Positions 13,585 through 24,113 of a stretch of 64,000 nt of DNA are shown one piece after another. A program made the position numbers and the translations under genes. Under the pieces are notes generated by a model. The model did not search any database, was not told the DNA's origin, and saw nothing but the letters and a program-made list of their open reading frames with translations. Each line of letters begins with the position of its first letter. The first letter of the stretch is position 1. Source of the DNA: Paenarthrobacter sp. AR 02 (GTDB lineage Bacteria > Actinomycetota > Actinomycetes > Actinomycetales > Micrococcaceae); the NCBI RefSeq assembly GCF_021538675.1, contig NZ_JAJUKH010000010.1, positions 62,001 to 126,000 on the forward strand, given 5' to 3'.

Positions 13585-14490
13585 TTGCCCGCACCCGTGA
13601 AGGCCTACAAGACCTACGAGGAGCAAGTCGACCTCCTTGCCTCCCGCGGGATGGCCATCGCGGACAGAGAAGCCGCCATCCAGCAGTTGCAGCACACGAA
13701 CTACTACCGCTTGAGTGGGTATTGGTATTCCTTCAGACGCCAAGGACCTTCAGGGCGTGAGGACAGCTTCTACACCGGAACGACGTTCACCGACGTCGTC
13801 AGGCTCTATAACCTCGATGCGAGTCTGCGAACAGCGACCTTTGCCTCCCTCGCACCGATCGAGCTGGCCTTGCGCGCACTACTCGGCCACGCCCTCGGGA
13901 CGATCGACGAATGCGCCCATCTCAAGCCAGCACTCCTGGGTCCGAGAGCCGGCCAGGGAACTTCTTATGCCACCTGGATGCGGCGGTACAAGAAGAGCCT
14001 GGCTGATTCGAAGGAAGACTTCGTCAAGCATCACCATTCCAACTACGGGGGAACCCTTCCTGTGTGGGCAGCCGTTGAAGTCCTCGACTGGGGAGCACTC
14101 ACCTACCTGTACGGCTTTTCGCCGCGGCAGACCCAAGACGATCTCGCGGCCACGTTTGGCCTGACCGCCCCGCAGCTCGAGTCCTGGATGAAATCACTCA
14201 ACGTCCTGAGAAACATCTGCGCCCACCACGGACGACTTTTTAACAAGGTCCACGCCATAAAGCCCAAACTTCCAAGCGTCGGCCACATACCCGAACTCGA
14301 TCACGCCCGCTACGAGATGAACCGCACCTTCGGCCAACTCACCCTCATCCAGTACATGCTCCGGACCCTCAACGTCGGGCGGACCCAACTCCTCCCAGCC
14401 GTCCTACGCTCATACCCAGATGTACAGCTACTCCCTATTTCACACATTGGCGCCCCGACCAACTGGGCCACTTCCCCGCTCTGGAACTAG
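13585..14490 (+). CDS. Abi_2 (AbiD/AbiF-like) abortive infection protein, HEPN fold
   Basis: About 301 residues of the Abi_2 family. N-terminal landmarks are KAYKTYEEQVDLLASRGM and NYYRLSGYWYSFR; the C-terminal RNICAHHGRLFN is the Rx4-6H motif of HEPN RNases, common in RNA-cleaving defence proteins. The frame is open further upstream, but homology begins near residue 5 of the TTG 13585 start, which has AGGAGG five bases before it; GTG 13597 is an alternative. Its neighbours are a decayed recombinase element, so it probably came with a mobile element. Likely role: phage exclusion by RNA cleavage on infection (family knowledge). Confidence 0.85.
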   Translation: MPAPVKAYKTYEEQVDLLASRGMAIADREAAIQQLQHTNYYRLSGYWYSFRRQGPSGREDSFYTGTTFTDVVRLYNLDASLRTATFASLAPIELALRALLGHALGTIDECAHLKPALLGPRAGQGTSYATWMRRYKKSLADSKEDFVKHHHSNYGGTLPVWAAVEVLDWGALTYLYGFSPRQTQDDLAATFGLTAPQLESWMKSLNVLRNICAHHGRLFNKVHAIKPKLPSVGHIPELDHARYEMNRTFGQLTLIQYMLRTLNVGRTQLLPAVLRSYPDVQLLPISHIGAPTNWATSPLWN

Positions 14491-14745
14491 CTACCCGAAC
14501 CCATTCGGCGCCTGCGATATCTGTCCCAGGACAGCTTGACGGAATATCCGTTATCGGCATCCAAAGTACGGGAGTAGAAGTAGCTGCGGGAACTCCCGTC
14601 CATCAACGAATCTGGCGTTTCCGCCGGACAAGCAGGCTTTTGTCGAATGCGGACGTGCTGGCGTCCTGGCGTGAACTCGCGCTTGGGTCCTTGCGACTGT
14701 CGGTTTCATGCATCTAATGCATGTTTCCATGGTTTAAGGGTCGTT

Positions 14746-15288
14746 GTGAGTGGTGTCGTTCCGGGTTTTGTCCCGCGGAGGCTGGTGGATCCGGACATTG
14801 GGCTGTTCCGTGCTGATGAACGGGTTTTTACGGCCATGCTGGATGGCTGGCGGGCGCAGATGCTTGCCCGTGGCCTCACGACGGACACCATCAAGCAGCG
14901 TTGCCAGCTGCTGGAGCGTTTTCAGCGGTTCACGGGTGAATTTCCGTGGCAATAGCGCCCCGCGGACATCGATGATTTCCTGGCCTCGGCGCTTTGGCCC
15001 AGTGAGCGTGGCGCCCGGATGTCCCTGGGCTCGTTCGGTGATGCGTTCGCTGCCGCGCGGGATGCCGTCGGTCTGCCGCACGAGTTGGGTCTGCATTGCC
15101 CGAGGCATTTCTACGTGACGCACCTGGTCGAAGCTGGTTATGACGCGGCCTTCGTGCAGACGCAGGTTGGCCACTCCTATGCGTCGACTACCGGCCTCTA
15201 TACCTCGGTATCGTCGGACTTCAAGCAGAAAACCGTGCAGCAGATGATTGCACGCCGCATCGCGAACTTGGAGGACCCAGGTGCCTGA
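14746..15288 (+). pseudogene. Tyrosine recombinase/integrase pseudogene
   Basis: One frame reads from GTG 14746 through an N-terminal core-binding segment (DGWRAQMLARGLTTDTIKQR), hits a TAG at 14953-14955, and continues in the same frame to 15288. The C-terminal half keeps the catalytic box HCPRHFYVTHL (HxxR), then VGHSYASTTGLYT with His and the nucleophile Tyr. The middle of the catalytic domain with the first Arg is missing, so the protein would be inactive even with read-through. It is the first gene of a three-gene element with the HTH gene and the Cys-rich relic that follow. Confidence 0.85.
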
Positions 15289-15299
15289 ACAGCGCCGGA

Positions 15300-15635
15300 T
15301 TGGCTACCGCTGGAAACCTGCGAGCCCTGATGACAAAGCAGAACCTCTGGAAGACCACCGAACTGATGCCGCTCCTGAAATCCCGTGGCATCAACCTCTC
15401 CGAAAGCCAGGTCTACAGGCTGGTCACCTCGACGCCGGAGCGCATTCCGGCAAAGACATTCGCGGTGCTCTGCGACGTCCTGGGCTGCACCCCGAACGAC
15501 CTTTTCGAACCTTTCGTGGAGATGCGCGCCGCGGCGACAGCGAACGCCCCGAAACGCAGCGAAGACCTCGGCATCCAACCAGGAAACCCGATCGCACGAC
15601 GTGTCCGACTCGTCGCTCCCGAAGACGGTGAGTAG
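15300..15635 (+). CDS. Cro/C1-type HTH protein of the recombinase element
   Basis: About 111 residues with an N-terminal HTH_26-like domain: NLRALMTKQNLWKTTELMPL and GINLSESQVYRLVT, then a C-terminal tail with PKRSEDLG. TTG 15300 is the first reasonable start; the gene starts just after the integrase stop (15286-15288). Such a small HTH protein is the usual second gene between the recombinase and a Cys-rich protein in this element type. It is intact, while both flanking genes are broken. Confidence 0.7.
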   Translation: MATAGNLRALMTKQNLWKTTELMPLLKSRGINLSESQVYRLVTSTPERIPAKTFAVLCDVLGCTPNDLFEPFVEMRAAATANAPKRSEDLGIQPGNPIARRVRLVAPEDGE

Positions 15636-15894
15636 GCCACGCAAAGAAGAGGACCCCGTTCGCTGGCCGGTCCCCTGCGTTCGCTGCGGCTAGCACCACC
15701 AAACGGTTGCGCGTTGGCCCGACGGCGGAGTCTGCGGCTACTGCTATCAGCAGGCAAAACGCACCTGCGGGGTCTGCGCCTGCGGCCATGACCGGGCCGC
15801 CGCCATCCTCATCCTCGTCTTCGGACAACAAGCTGAAAACATCGCACGTCTAACCTGGGACGACATCAGCGTCACCGGCGGCGTGGACCAACGG
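15628..15894 (+). pseudogene. Cys-rich (zinc-finger-like) third gene of the recombinase element, decayed
   Basis: Starts at a GTG overlapping the HTH stop by 8 bases. The frame gives CVRCG, then a TAG at 15691-15693, then HHQTVARWPDGGVCGYCYQQ and CGVCACGHD, characteristic paired cysteines of the third protein in such elements. It then jumps to VFGQQAENIARLTWDDI, which belongs to its C-terminus. So one nonsense codon and an internal deletion are visible; homology fades after about 15890. Confidence 0.7.
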
Positions 15895-16111
15895 CCGACT
15901 AACGGTCGTGAGCAGTTTCCTTGCTCCGCAGCTTTTTGCCCTTGCCACGGTGTTTCGCTGAGTTGCTAGCCTTGCCGACATCTGCAGCCGTGAAGGTTAG
16001 GGCCATCGCTCGGTGGCAATCCTAGCTATGACTTTTCGCAAATTCTGCAGCCGCGGACCAGACAGACCCATCTACAACCGCAACATCACAGTTACGTCAG
16101 TGTGGTGTCCT

Positions 16112-16133
16112 CGACAGGGACAGTTTGCTGTCG
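16112..16133 (-). terminator. Hairpin downstream of the quinone reductase gene
   Basis: CGACAG (16112-16117) pairs with CTGTCG (16128-16133) around a 10-base loop, 17 bases past the stop of the leftward gene. No long T-run follows, so termination is only likely. The rest of 15895-16149 shows nothing else. Confidence 0.4.
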
Positions 16134-16149
16134 TGGCGCGTTGTCCTTT

Positions 16150-16764
16150 TTAGCGGGATAGCTTCTCCCTGTCCGGCTCCATATCACCGATGTGTCCGGC
16201 GGTGTTGGCTGCTAGGACTCGGGCAACGAAGGCGCTGTACTCGTCCATGTAGTGGCGCAGGAATTTCGCGGTGCGTTCATCCTTGACTTCGCCCCCTTCC
16301 CCAAACACGTCCGCGTCGTAGTGAACGTATGCTTCAGGCGAATTCAGCTGGGGTGCGTCTAGGAAGCTAAGGATGCTGCGGAAGGATGACTGCATCACGG
16401 CGGTGCCGATACTACCCGGGGAGGTCCCGATGATGCCGGTGGGTTTACGGGCGAACGAATTCGATCCCCAAGGACGAGAGCCCCAGTCGATAGCGTTTTT
16501 AAGGGCACCCGGAATGGAACGGTTGTACTCGGGAGACACGAAGAGAATACCGTCCGACGCTTCAATGGCACGCTTGAGCGCCCGGCCTTCCGGCGGGAAA
16601 TCCGCGTCGTAGTCATAGCTATAAAGCGGGAGATCCCTAATCGGAATTTCGCTGAACTCGAGGTCCTCTGGTGCAAGATTTATCAAAGCTTGCGAGAGAA
16701 CCCGGTTGATAGAGCCGGTTGCCAAGCTCCCCACGAAATATCCGATCCTGTATTTTGCTGCCAA
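16150..16764 (-). CDS. nboR: NAD(P)H-dependent FMN quinone reductase, probable nicotine blue oxidoreductase
   Basis: A 204-residue flavodoxin-fold NADPH-dependent FMN reductase (PF03358). N-terminal phosphate-loop region VGSLATGSINRVLS, then the family signature SPEYNRSIPGALKNAIDW near residue 77. The start is a TTG (16764), with AAGGA about 10 bases before it. pAO1 encodes an FMN-containing NAD(P)H-nicotine blue oxidoreductase that is part of the nicotine regulon and reduces the blue dye formed from trihydroxypyridine to its leuco form. Size, cofactor family and setting beside mao and sad match that enzyme. The family is clear; the specific substrate is inferred. Confidence 0.75.
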   Translation of the reverse strand: MAAKYRIGYFVGSLATGSINRVLSQALINLAPEDLEFSEIPIRDLPLYSYDYDADFPPEGRALKRAIEASDGILFVSPEYNRSIPGALKNAIDWGSRPWGSNSFARKPTGIIGTSPGSIGTAVMQSSFRSILSFLDAPQLNSPEAYVHYDADVFGEGGEVKDERTAKFLRHYMDEYSAFVARVLAANTAGHIGDMEPDREKLSR

Positions 16765-17145
16765 AGTTTCAATCCTTTCTTTTCCGATTTACGGCGGCCG
16801 CAGGCTAACTTGTGCGTTGCTGCCGGTTTATGTGGTCAGCCAGCCGAGCCAGGGAAGAAGATCCTGTACTTCGGGATTGCGATTTTCAACGGGAGTCCTC
16901 AATGCCTGAGAAGGAAGGGCAGCCTTGCTAAATTTTTCGACGAACGTGCAGTTACCGAGTGGTGTCCGATCTTGGAGGTGGCGCGCACCATGGTTAGTTG
17001 ACCGCACATGGCAAAACCCGGGGCGGAACAGGTGGAACGAGTGCTTGTTCACGTCTAGACCTTTTGTAGAGCTATGGATACAGCGACTTTCGCTACGATG
17101 AAGGGTAGAAAACTTTTACGGCACAGGTGCTTGTCCCGTTTCAGT
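16765..17145. other. Intergenic promoter region of the quinone reductase gene
   Basis: About 380 bases without a plausible gene. It should contain the leftward promoter of the FMN reductase. I looked for the PmfR core GTTT-N14-AAAC here and did not find an exact copy; the nearest look-alike (GTTG...AAAC around 16996-17016) has the wrong spacing. Confidence 0.45.
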
Positions 17146-18776
<1,631 letters not shown>

Positions 18777-18842
18777 TCAGGGGCGAAGACAGTAGAAGAC
18801 GCTGTTCCCACCCCAGATTAGGTCGCTAGGAGTGCTAACAAA

Positions 18843-18858
18843 ATCATACGAGTATGAT
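18843..18858. promoter_or_regulatory. Perfect 16-bp palindrome, candidate operator for mao
   Basis: ATCATAC-GA-GTATGAT, 7-base arms with a 2-base centre, 91-106 bp upstream of the mao ATG. It differs from the PmfR core. It could be the site of a GntR- or TetR-type regulator not in this window. The remainder of 18753-19247 holds no supported gene. Confidence 0.5.
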
Positions 18859-19247
18859 AAATCTGTCCTCGTTTTTGTACTTCTGAATAGTCGTTGCGGT
18901 GTCTGCCGGGTGGCGCGTGGCCGAGTGGATTGTTGCCCTAAAAGCCTCGGCGAGGGAAAGTTCCGGATGTGCTTACCCCCAAGCGACAGGCCGCTGGAGA
19001 CGTCCAGCCTGACCTCGTGGAGGATTTTCCCGGTTTCATAGCCGGGTTCATTTTCGGACTCAAGTACGGAATTAGTACAGAAATCATCCTCTAGAACTGT
19101 TTGGGACCACCGCGGGGCGCTTCATACTGACTGCTTAGACGTGAGACCGTAACCGCCTTTGCGTTCGCTTCGAAGCAACAGAGCACTTTTATGTCTGAAA
19201 CATAGCGCGGTAGAGACTCGCGCACCGCCTCGGAAGGAGCCACCGGC

Positions 19248-19496
19248 ATGCCACAGCACACGGGCATATTTAGCAAGGTCATCACAGTTGATCACCGCTG
19301 CGAGGTGGATGAACGACTCACCGCCGTGGTCACCGAGGCAATGGCGCATGCGTTACGGACGTCAACCCATGGAATTGTTGTCACGCGTCACGACCAAAGA
19401 ACGTTCAGTGTCCGCCTTTCGCCGGACATATCCCCAGGGACGACAGTGGAGCGCGATCTCTGGAGAAGCAATGTTGGATGTCGACCGAATATCTAA
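19248..19496 (+). CDS. Small conserved hypothetical protein, paralogue of 11374-11625
   Basis: An 82-residue protein; AAGGAG lies about 9 bases before the ATG. Pattern: VITV..RCEVDERLTAVVTE, then GIVVTRHDQRTFSVRLSPD and SPGTTVERDLW. It aligns along its length with the small gene before pfkA. It lies 180 bp before sad in the same direction. Function unknown. Confidence 0.5.
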   Translation: MPQHTGIFSKVITVDHRCEVDERLTAVVTEAMAHALRTSTHGIVVTRHDQRTFSVRLSPDISPGTTVERDLWRSNVGCRPNI

Positions 19497-19678
19497 TGTT
19501 GGACTCCGTGCTCCTAACATAAGAGTCAATTTCGCCGGCACTCATGCGACGCCTACCGTCACAACTTTGTCTCACCATGGTCCGCGTCTTGCGCTTTCCT
19601 TAGCGGAAACTTACTCACCCCCAATGTGCCCACCCACCACAATCAGTCGCTTACAAAACAATCTTCTGAGGACTACAA

Positions 19679-21184
19679 ATGACAGTTGAATCGGCTGTGT
19701 TCCCCGCCGCTCCCCTAGAGCGCGAGGCCCCTCTGCTCGCGTCTGTGCCCACCGGCTTGCTTGTTGGCGGCCAGTGGCGGGATGCATCAGACGGCGGAAC
19801 GTTTGATGTGCGTGATCCTGCTACGGGGGAGGTGCTCGCTACTCTAGCTTCGGCCACTAGCGAAGATGCCGTCGCCGCTCTGGAGGCTGCTTGCGCGGCG
19901 CAGACCTCGTGGGCGCGGACCGCTCCGCGGGTGCGAGCCGAGATTTTGCGCCGTGCCTTCGACCTGGTAACAGCGCGATCGGAGGACTTCGCGCTTTTGA
20001 TGACGTTGGAGATGGGCAAGCCATTGGCTGAAGCCCGGGGCGAGGTTGCCTACGGCGCCGAGTTTCTGCGTTGGTTCTCGGAAGAAACTGTTCGGGACTA
20101 CGGCCGATACCTCACCACCCCCGAAGGTAAGAACAAGATCCTGGTCCAGCACAAACCCGTAGGTCCCTGCCTGCTGATAACGCCGTGGAATTTCCCGTTG
20201 GCCATGGCTACTCGCAAGGTTGCTCCCGCGGTCGCCGCTGGTTGCACGATGGTTCTTAAACCAGCAAAGCTGACGCCGCTAACTTCGCAGCTATTTGCCC
20301 AAACGATGATGGAGGCCGGCCTTCCTGCAGGAGTTCTCAATGTCGTTTCTTCCTCCTCGGCGTCGGGGATATCCGGGCCACTCCTGAAAGATTCCCGGCT
20401 GCGTAAGGTTTCCTTCACAGGGTCCACTCCGGTCGGCAAGCGCCTGATGTCAGACGCTTCCCGACATGTCCTGCGGACTTCCATGGAATTGGGTGGAAAT
20501 GCTCCGTTCGTCGTGTTCGAAGATGCAGACCTGGACAAAGCTGTAGAAGGGGCAATGGCGGCCAAGATGCGGAACATGGGCGAGGCCTGCACAGCAGCCA
20601 ACCGGTTCCTCGTTCAAGAATCCGTGGCGCAGGAATTCACCCGGAAGTTCGCAGCCGCGATGGGTGCCCTCTCCACCGGCCGAGGTACGGACCCTGCCAG
20701 TCAGGTCGGCCCGCTGATCAATAACGGTGCTCGCGACGACATCCATGCCCTAGTCACTGCTGCGGTGGACGCCGGCGCTGTCGCTGTCACCGGCGGGGCC
20801 CCCGTGGACGGGCCAGGCTACTTCTATCAGCCCACCGTCCTCGCCGACGTTCCCAACAATGCGGCGATCCTCGGCCAGGAAATCTTCGGACCCGTCGCTC
20901 CTGTCACCACCTTCACTACTGAACAGGACGCAATCAAACTGGCTAACGCCTCGGAATACGGGCTCGCGGCCTACCTTTACAGCCGCGACTTTAACCGGCT
21001 CCTGCGGGTGGCGGAGCAGATCGAGTTTGGCATGGTTGGCTTCAACGCGGGCATCATCTCCAACGCCGCCGCCCCCTTTGGTGGCGTTAAACAATCAGGG
21101 CTAGGCCGCGAAGGCGGGTCCGAAGGTATCGCCGAATACACCACCACCCAATACATCGGCATCGCCGATCCCTACGAGAACTGA
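19679..21184 (+). CDS. sad: Succinate-semialdehyde dehydrogenase
   Basis: A 501-residue aldehyde dehydrogenase of the GabD type, oxidising succinic semialdehyde to succinate with NAD(P)+. Landmarks in order: TPWNFPLAMATRKVAPA, GSTPVGKRLM, the general-base Glu in MELGGNAPF, the catalytic Cys in GEACTAANRF, and EIFGPVAPV with PFGGVKQSGLGREGG near the end. GAGGA lies 6 bases before the ATG. In the pAO1 pathway the semialdehyde comes from Mao acting on 4-methylaminobutyrate or from GABA made by MabO. Followed in the same direction by a broken FAH-family gene. Confidence 0.9.
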   Translation: MTVESAVFPAAPLEREAPLLASVPTGLLVGGQWRDASDGGTFDVRDPATGEVLATLASATSEDAVAALEAACAAQTSWARTAPRVRAEILRRAFDLVTARSEDFALLMTLEMGKPLAEARGEVAYGAEFLRWFSEETVRDYGRYLTTPEGKNKILVQHKPVGPCLLITPWNFPLAMATRKVAPAVAAGCTMVLKPAKLTPLTSQLFAQTMMEAGLPAGVLNVVSSSSASGISGPLLKDSRLRKVSFTGSTPVGKRLMSDASRHVLRTSMELGGNAPFVVFEDADLDKAVEGAMAAKMRNMGEACTAANRFLVQESVAQEFTRKFAAAMGALSTGRGTDPASQVGPLINNGARDDIHALVTAAVDAGAVAVTGGAPVDGPGYFYQPTVLADVPNNAAILGQEIFGPVAPVTTFTTEQDAIKLANASEYGLAAYLYSRDFNRLLRVAEQIEFGMVGFNAGIISNAAAPFGGVKQSGLGREGGSEGIAEYTTTQYIGIADPYEN

Positions 21185-21225
21185 ACGACTGGTAGGGGCT
21201 TACATGCCGTCTGAACCAGTGAATA

Positions 21226-21962
21226 ATGCGACTTGCTAGGATACAAACGAGCGCAGGCCCACGGCATGCAGTATTTCGGAACGGTGAGTGGCACCATCTG
21301 GAAGACCCCTTTGCCGAAGTCATATCCTTCACTGGGCAAGTCACACCGGCGGATGGTGCGAAGCTACTCGCCCCGGTACGTCCGTCCGTCCTCATAGGAA
21401 TGAGCCATAACCGCCCTACCAATAAGCATCCGCTTCCCGTACAGGCATGGCACAAATCCGTACATACCCTGGCCAACCGGGTGATCAGATAAAGACGGCT
21501 CGGGACGCTGGGGCAGTCCACGTGGAGGGCGAGTTGGCAGTTGTTATTCGTAAACGCGCTGCCGGTCTCACCACGGAAGAGGCGATGGACCATGCGCTGG
21601 GGTACACGATCGCGAATGATGTCACGAACGCCGACCAAGGACTTATCGACGAAAAACTCTTCCAAGCCAAAGCCGGTATCAATTACACACCTCTTGGACC
21701 TTGGATTGAGACCGACATTAGGGATCCTGAAAAGGTCAACATCACCGTGCGAGTGAACGGCGAGGTTAGGGCCAATTCCGGGACATTCAATCTACCCACG
21801 AGCGTCGTGGACTGCCTGGTGTATGTCGCTCGCTGGACGACTCTGAAGCCTGGTGACATCGTGATGACGGGGGCGCCGGGTACCTTCGCAGCTGTTAACC
21901 CCGGAGACTGCGTACAAATCAGTCTCGAGGGAATTGGTACGTTGACCAGCACAGTCGTCTAA
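21226..21962 (+). pseudogene. Fumarylacetoacetate hydrolase-family gene with a frameshift
   Basis: The first part (21226-21492) has SVLIGMSHNRPTNKHPLPVQ and AWHKS, the usual entry to the FAH active site, then ends in a TAA. The rest continues in another frame as PGDQIKTARDAGAVHVEGEL, DHALGYTIANDVT, YTPLGPWIETD and VMTGAPGTF to TAA 21962. One base missing from the AACCGGG run near 21476-21482 explains the break; repaired, it would give about 245 residues of the FAH fold (2-hydroxyhepta-2,4-diene-1,7-dioate isomerase-like). 41 bp after sad. Either a fresh pseudogene or a sequencing error. Confidence 0.8.
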
Positions 21963-21977
21963 ATACTGCAAATAAAG

Positions 21978-21997
21978 GACCCCTTCCGAGAGGGGTC
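21978..21997. terminator. Terminator hairpin after the sad/FAH genes
   Basis: GACCCCT and AGGGGTC with loop TCCGAG, 15 bases past the FAH stop. The next gene downstream (22162) is convergent, so the hairpin may serve both directions. No long T-run. Confidence 0.5.
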
Positions 21998-22161
21998 AGG
22001 CACAATCCTTCGCAAGTCCATGATCTGACCCTTGGCGCCGTTCTTCAAGCGGCCCGGATAGTCCGATGTGCTTCGTCACCTAGCCCGACTTCCTTGAGTT
22101 CGCCGAGCGCCGGCTCTCCCGAGCTATGAGAAGACGCGGAACATCGGCTGTACCCAACCTC

Positions 22162-22662
22162 TTAGACGTCTTTGCGTCGTGCCGAGTGTTGGCGCGTGGT
22201 GGCAAGGTTCAATATAACGATGCCCCCGATCACTGCAGTAATGGCTGTTATCCTTCCCAAAGTGACTGCCTCTCCGTGGATAATCGCGCCAGCAAAGGCA
22301 ACGGCTACTGTGCCTAGACCAGACCACGTAGCATAAGCGACGCCTAGTGGTACTGCCCTAAGCGCGCGGGTTAGCAGAAAGAAGGAAAAGGCGTATAGTG
22401 CCATGGCCGCGGTTGTCTGTGCCGGGAGTTGAAAGCCCTCGGAAAAGTCGAGAATTACTGTGCCAGTCACCTCGGTGGTTATGGCACTTCCAAGATACAA
22501 CCAAGCATGAAGGCGATGTCTATGAAGTAACGGCGCACGTTTCTGCCCCCTGTTACCTTTGTCAGCCGCCACGCTTCCTGCCTCTCCTGTGATGATCTGC
22601 CGAATCGCTGTGCAAAAGTTCAAGACCGTCCTGACTGGAGTTCGTCGTGCATAGCTACTCAT
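22162..22662 (-). CDS. nepB: Small multidrug resistance (SMR) efflux subunit, NepB-like
   Basis: A 166-residue member of the EmrE/SMR family with four membrane helices starting near residue 53 (AWLYLGSAITTEVTG, with the essential Glu), PLGVAYATWSGLGTV, then two more helices. The first ~50 residues are a polar extension unlike most SMR proteins; GTG at 22572 is an alternative start with AGGCAGGA before it. In pAO1 NepA and NepB together export methylamine and other products of nicotine breakdown. It lies 50 bp behind its partner at the end of the purU-mabO-folD operon. The A/B assignment rests on order and is tentative. Confidence 0.75.
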   Translation of the reverse strand: MSSYARRTPVRTVLNFCTAIRQIITGEAGSVAADKGNRGQKRAPLLHRHRLHAWLYLGSAITTEVTGTVILDFSEGFQLPAQTTAAMALYAFSFFLLTRALRAVPLGVAYATWSGLGTVAVAFAGAIIHGEAVTLGRITAITAVIGGIVILNLATTRQHSARRKDV

Positions 22663-22712
22663 GCCCCCGATTATCAGCCTTCATGGTCTGAACTCGGGAG
22701 GCAGAGTTTGAG

Positions 22713-23063
22713 TCATTGACCGGCTTGGAGGTTGAGGGTGACCACGCCCGTGACCACAAGAGCCAGTCCGATGGCATGTTTCCAGCTGAAGCGTTCGTTT
22801 CTGAACAGGACGCCAATAACTGCTACAGACGCAGTTCCCAGGCCGGCCCAAAGTGCGTAAGCAATTCCGATGTCGGTGAACTTGAGGATCTGAGCCAAGA
22901 GGGCGAAGGCAACCGTGTATAGGCAGGCGACTGCCACAGTCGGCTTGAGTTTCCTGAATCCGTTTGTTTGAGGGAGCAGACTGGTAGCTGCTACTTCCGC
23001 AGCGATCGCCAGTAAAAGAAGGGGCCAGATGGTTAATGCCCTCCTTCCATACCTGGTCTGCAA
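22713..23063 (-). CDS. nepA: SMR efflux subunit, NepA-like
   Basis: An SMR protein with four predicted helices: WPLLLLAIAAEVAATSLL with the essential Glu, IGIAYALWAGLGTASVAVIG, and a C-terminal helix ending VVTLNLQAGQ. The reading frame opens at a TTG (23063, 116 residues), but the only strong Shine-Dalgarno (GGAAGGAGGG) lies downstream of it, 9 bases before an ATC codon at 23030 that would give the usual ~105-residue SMR length. Start therefore uncertain. 27 bp after folD. Two adjacent SMR genes usually encode a heterodimeric pump; in pAO1 it is the methylamine valve of nicotine catabolism. Confidence 0.8.
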   Translation of the reverse strand: MQTRYGRRALTIWPLLLLAIAAEVAATSLLPQTNGFRKLKPTVAVACLYTVAFALLAQILKFTDIGIAYALWAGLGTASVAVIGVLFRNERFSWKHAIGLALVVTGVVTLNLQAGQ

Positions 23064-23090
23064 ACGAAGGGTGGTCCTGGCGGGGCGTTT

Positions 23091-24017
23091 CTACGCATAC
23101 GAAAGATCCCGTTCGGCCGCCTCAACGACGTTTACAAGAAGCATCGCCCGGGTCATAGGACCAACACCGCCGGGGTTGGGTGAGATCCAGGCGGCGACCT
23201 GCATAGTGTCGGCATCGACGTCTCCTTGAAGGGCGGCTTTGCCGGTGCTGGCGTCAAGGATCCGTGACACTCCTACGTCTAAGACTATTGACCCCGGCTT
23301 CAGGTGTTTACCTTGCACGATCCCCGGTACACCGGCAGCGGCCACGACAACATCTGCGCGCTTTAGCAGCTTGGGGAGATCAGCCGAACCGGTATGCGCT
23401 GAAGTGACGGTTGCGTTGATAGCGCGCCGTGTAAGCAGTAGCCCCAGGGGCCGGCCCACTGTCACTCCTCGACCGATGACAAGCACTTCCAAACCGTTGA
23501 GAGCGATCCCGTGTCGGGATAAGAGCTCCACGATGGCGTTTGGAGTGCATGGTAGAGGAGAGGTGAGGTCGCCGCTAACGTTGAGTGCAAGCTTTCCAAG
23601 GTTGATCGGATGTAGTCCGTCTGCATCCTTTTGAGGGGAAATTTTTTCCAAGACAGCATTTTGGTCGATATGTGGGGGCAGTGGTAGCTGGACTATGTAG
23701 CCTGTGGTTCTGGCATCTTTATTCAGCTCATCAAGAACGCTCTCTAATTCCCTCTGAGAGATTGTCGACGGTAAGTCCCGACGAATGGATTCAATCCCCA
23801 CTTCCGCACAGTCTCTATGCTTCCCCGCTACATAGGAATGGCTTGCAGGATCATCACCAACGAGGATCGTTCCCAAGCCAACCGTCTTGCCATGGTCCTT
23901 CAATGCTGCAATTCGACCCGCGAGTTCGGTTTTCACGGCACGAGCGGTTGCCCTGCCGTCCAGGATGTTGCCGACGTTCTCCAACGGGTTCGGTTCGTGC
24001 ATGACGTTCTTGGCCAT
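23091..24017 (-). CDS. folD: Methylenetetrahydrofolate dehydrogenase/cyclohydrolase
   Basis: A 308-residue bifunctional FolD: 5,10-methylene-THF to 5,10-methenyl-THF and then 10-formyl-THF. Motifs: catalytic Lys in [24 protein letters not shown], and the NADP-binding [17 protein letters not shown] 24017 is chosen over 24089 because GGAAGG lies just before it and homology starts soon after. Between mabO and nepA in the leftward operon. MabO demethylation loads formaldehyde onto THF; FolD passes the one-carbon unit to PurU. Confidence 0.92.
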   Translation of the reverse strand: MAKNVMHEPNPLENVGNILDGRATARAVKTELAGRIAALKDHGKTVGLGTILVGDDPASHSYVAGKHRDCAEVGIESIRRDLPSTISQRELESVLDELNKDARTTGYIVQLPLPPHIDQNAVLEKISPQKDADGLHPINLGKLALNVSGDLTSPLPCTPNAIVELLSRHGIALNGLEVLVIGRGVTVGRPLGLLLTRRAINATVTSAHTGSADLPKLLKRADVVVAAAGVPGIVQGKHLKPGSIVLDVGVSRILDASTGKAALQGDVDADTMQVAAWISPNPGGVGPMTRAMLLVNVVEAAERDLSYA

Positions 24018-24113
24018 AGGCCTTCCTTTGTAGTGGTCCCGTGAGGCTTTCATCTGTCCAGAGGCCGAACCATGCGATATCTGGGCCAAGGGGGGTCGAG
24101 GGGGATGTCGCTC

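Noticed and set aside
15980..16053. Direct repeat of TCTGCAGCCG considered as an attachment site
   Set aside because: Only 10 bases, 60 bp apart, with no link to an element boundary.
16996..17016. A near match to the PmfR core upstream of nboR
   Set aside because: GTTG instead of GTTT and a 13-base spacer; chance matches of this quality are expected.
18905..18955. A stretch reading GTGGCCGAGTGG that recalls tRNA-Leu/Ser D-arms
   Set aside because: No matching acceptor stem, anticodon stem or T-loop could be found around it.
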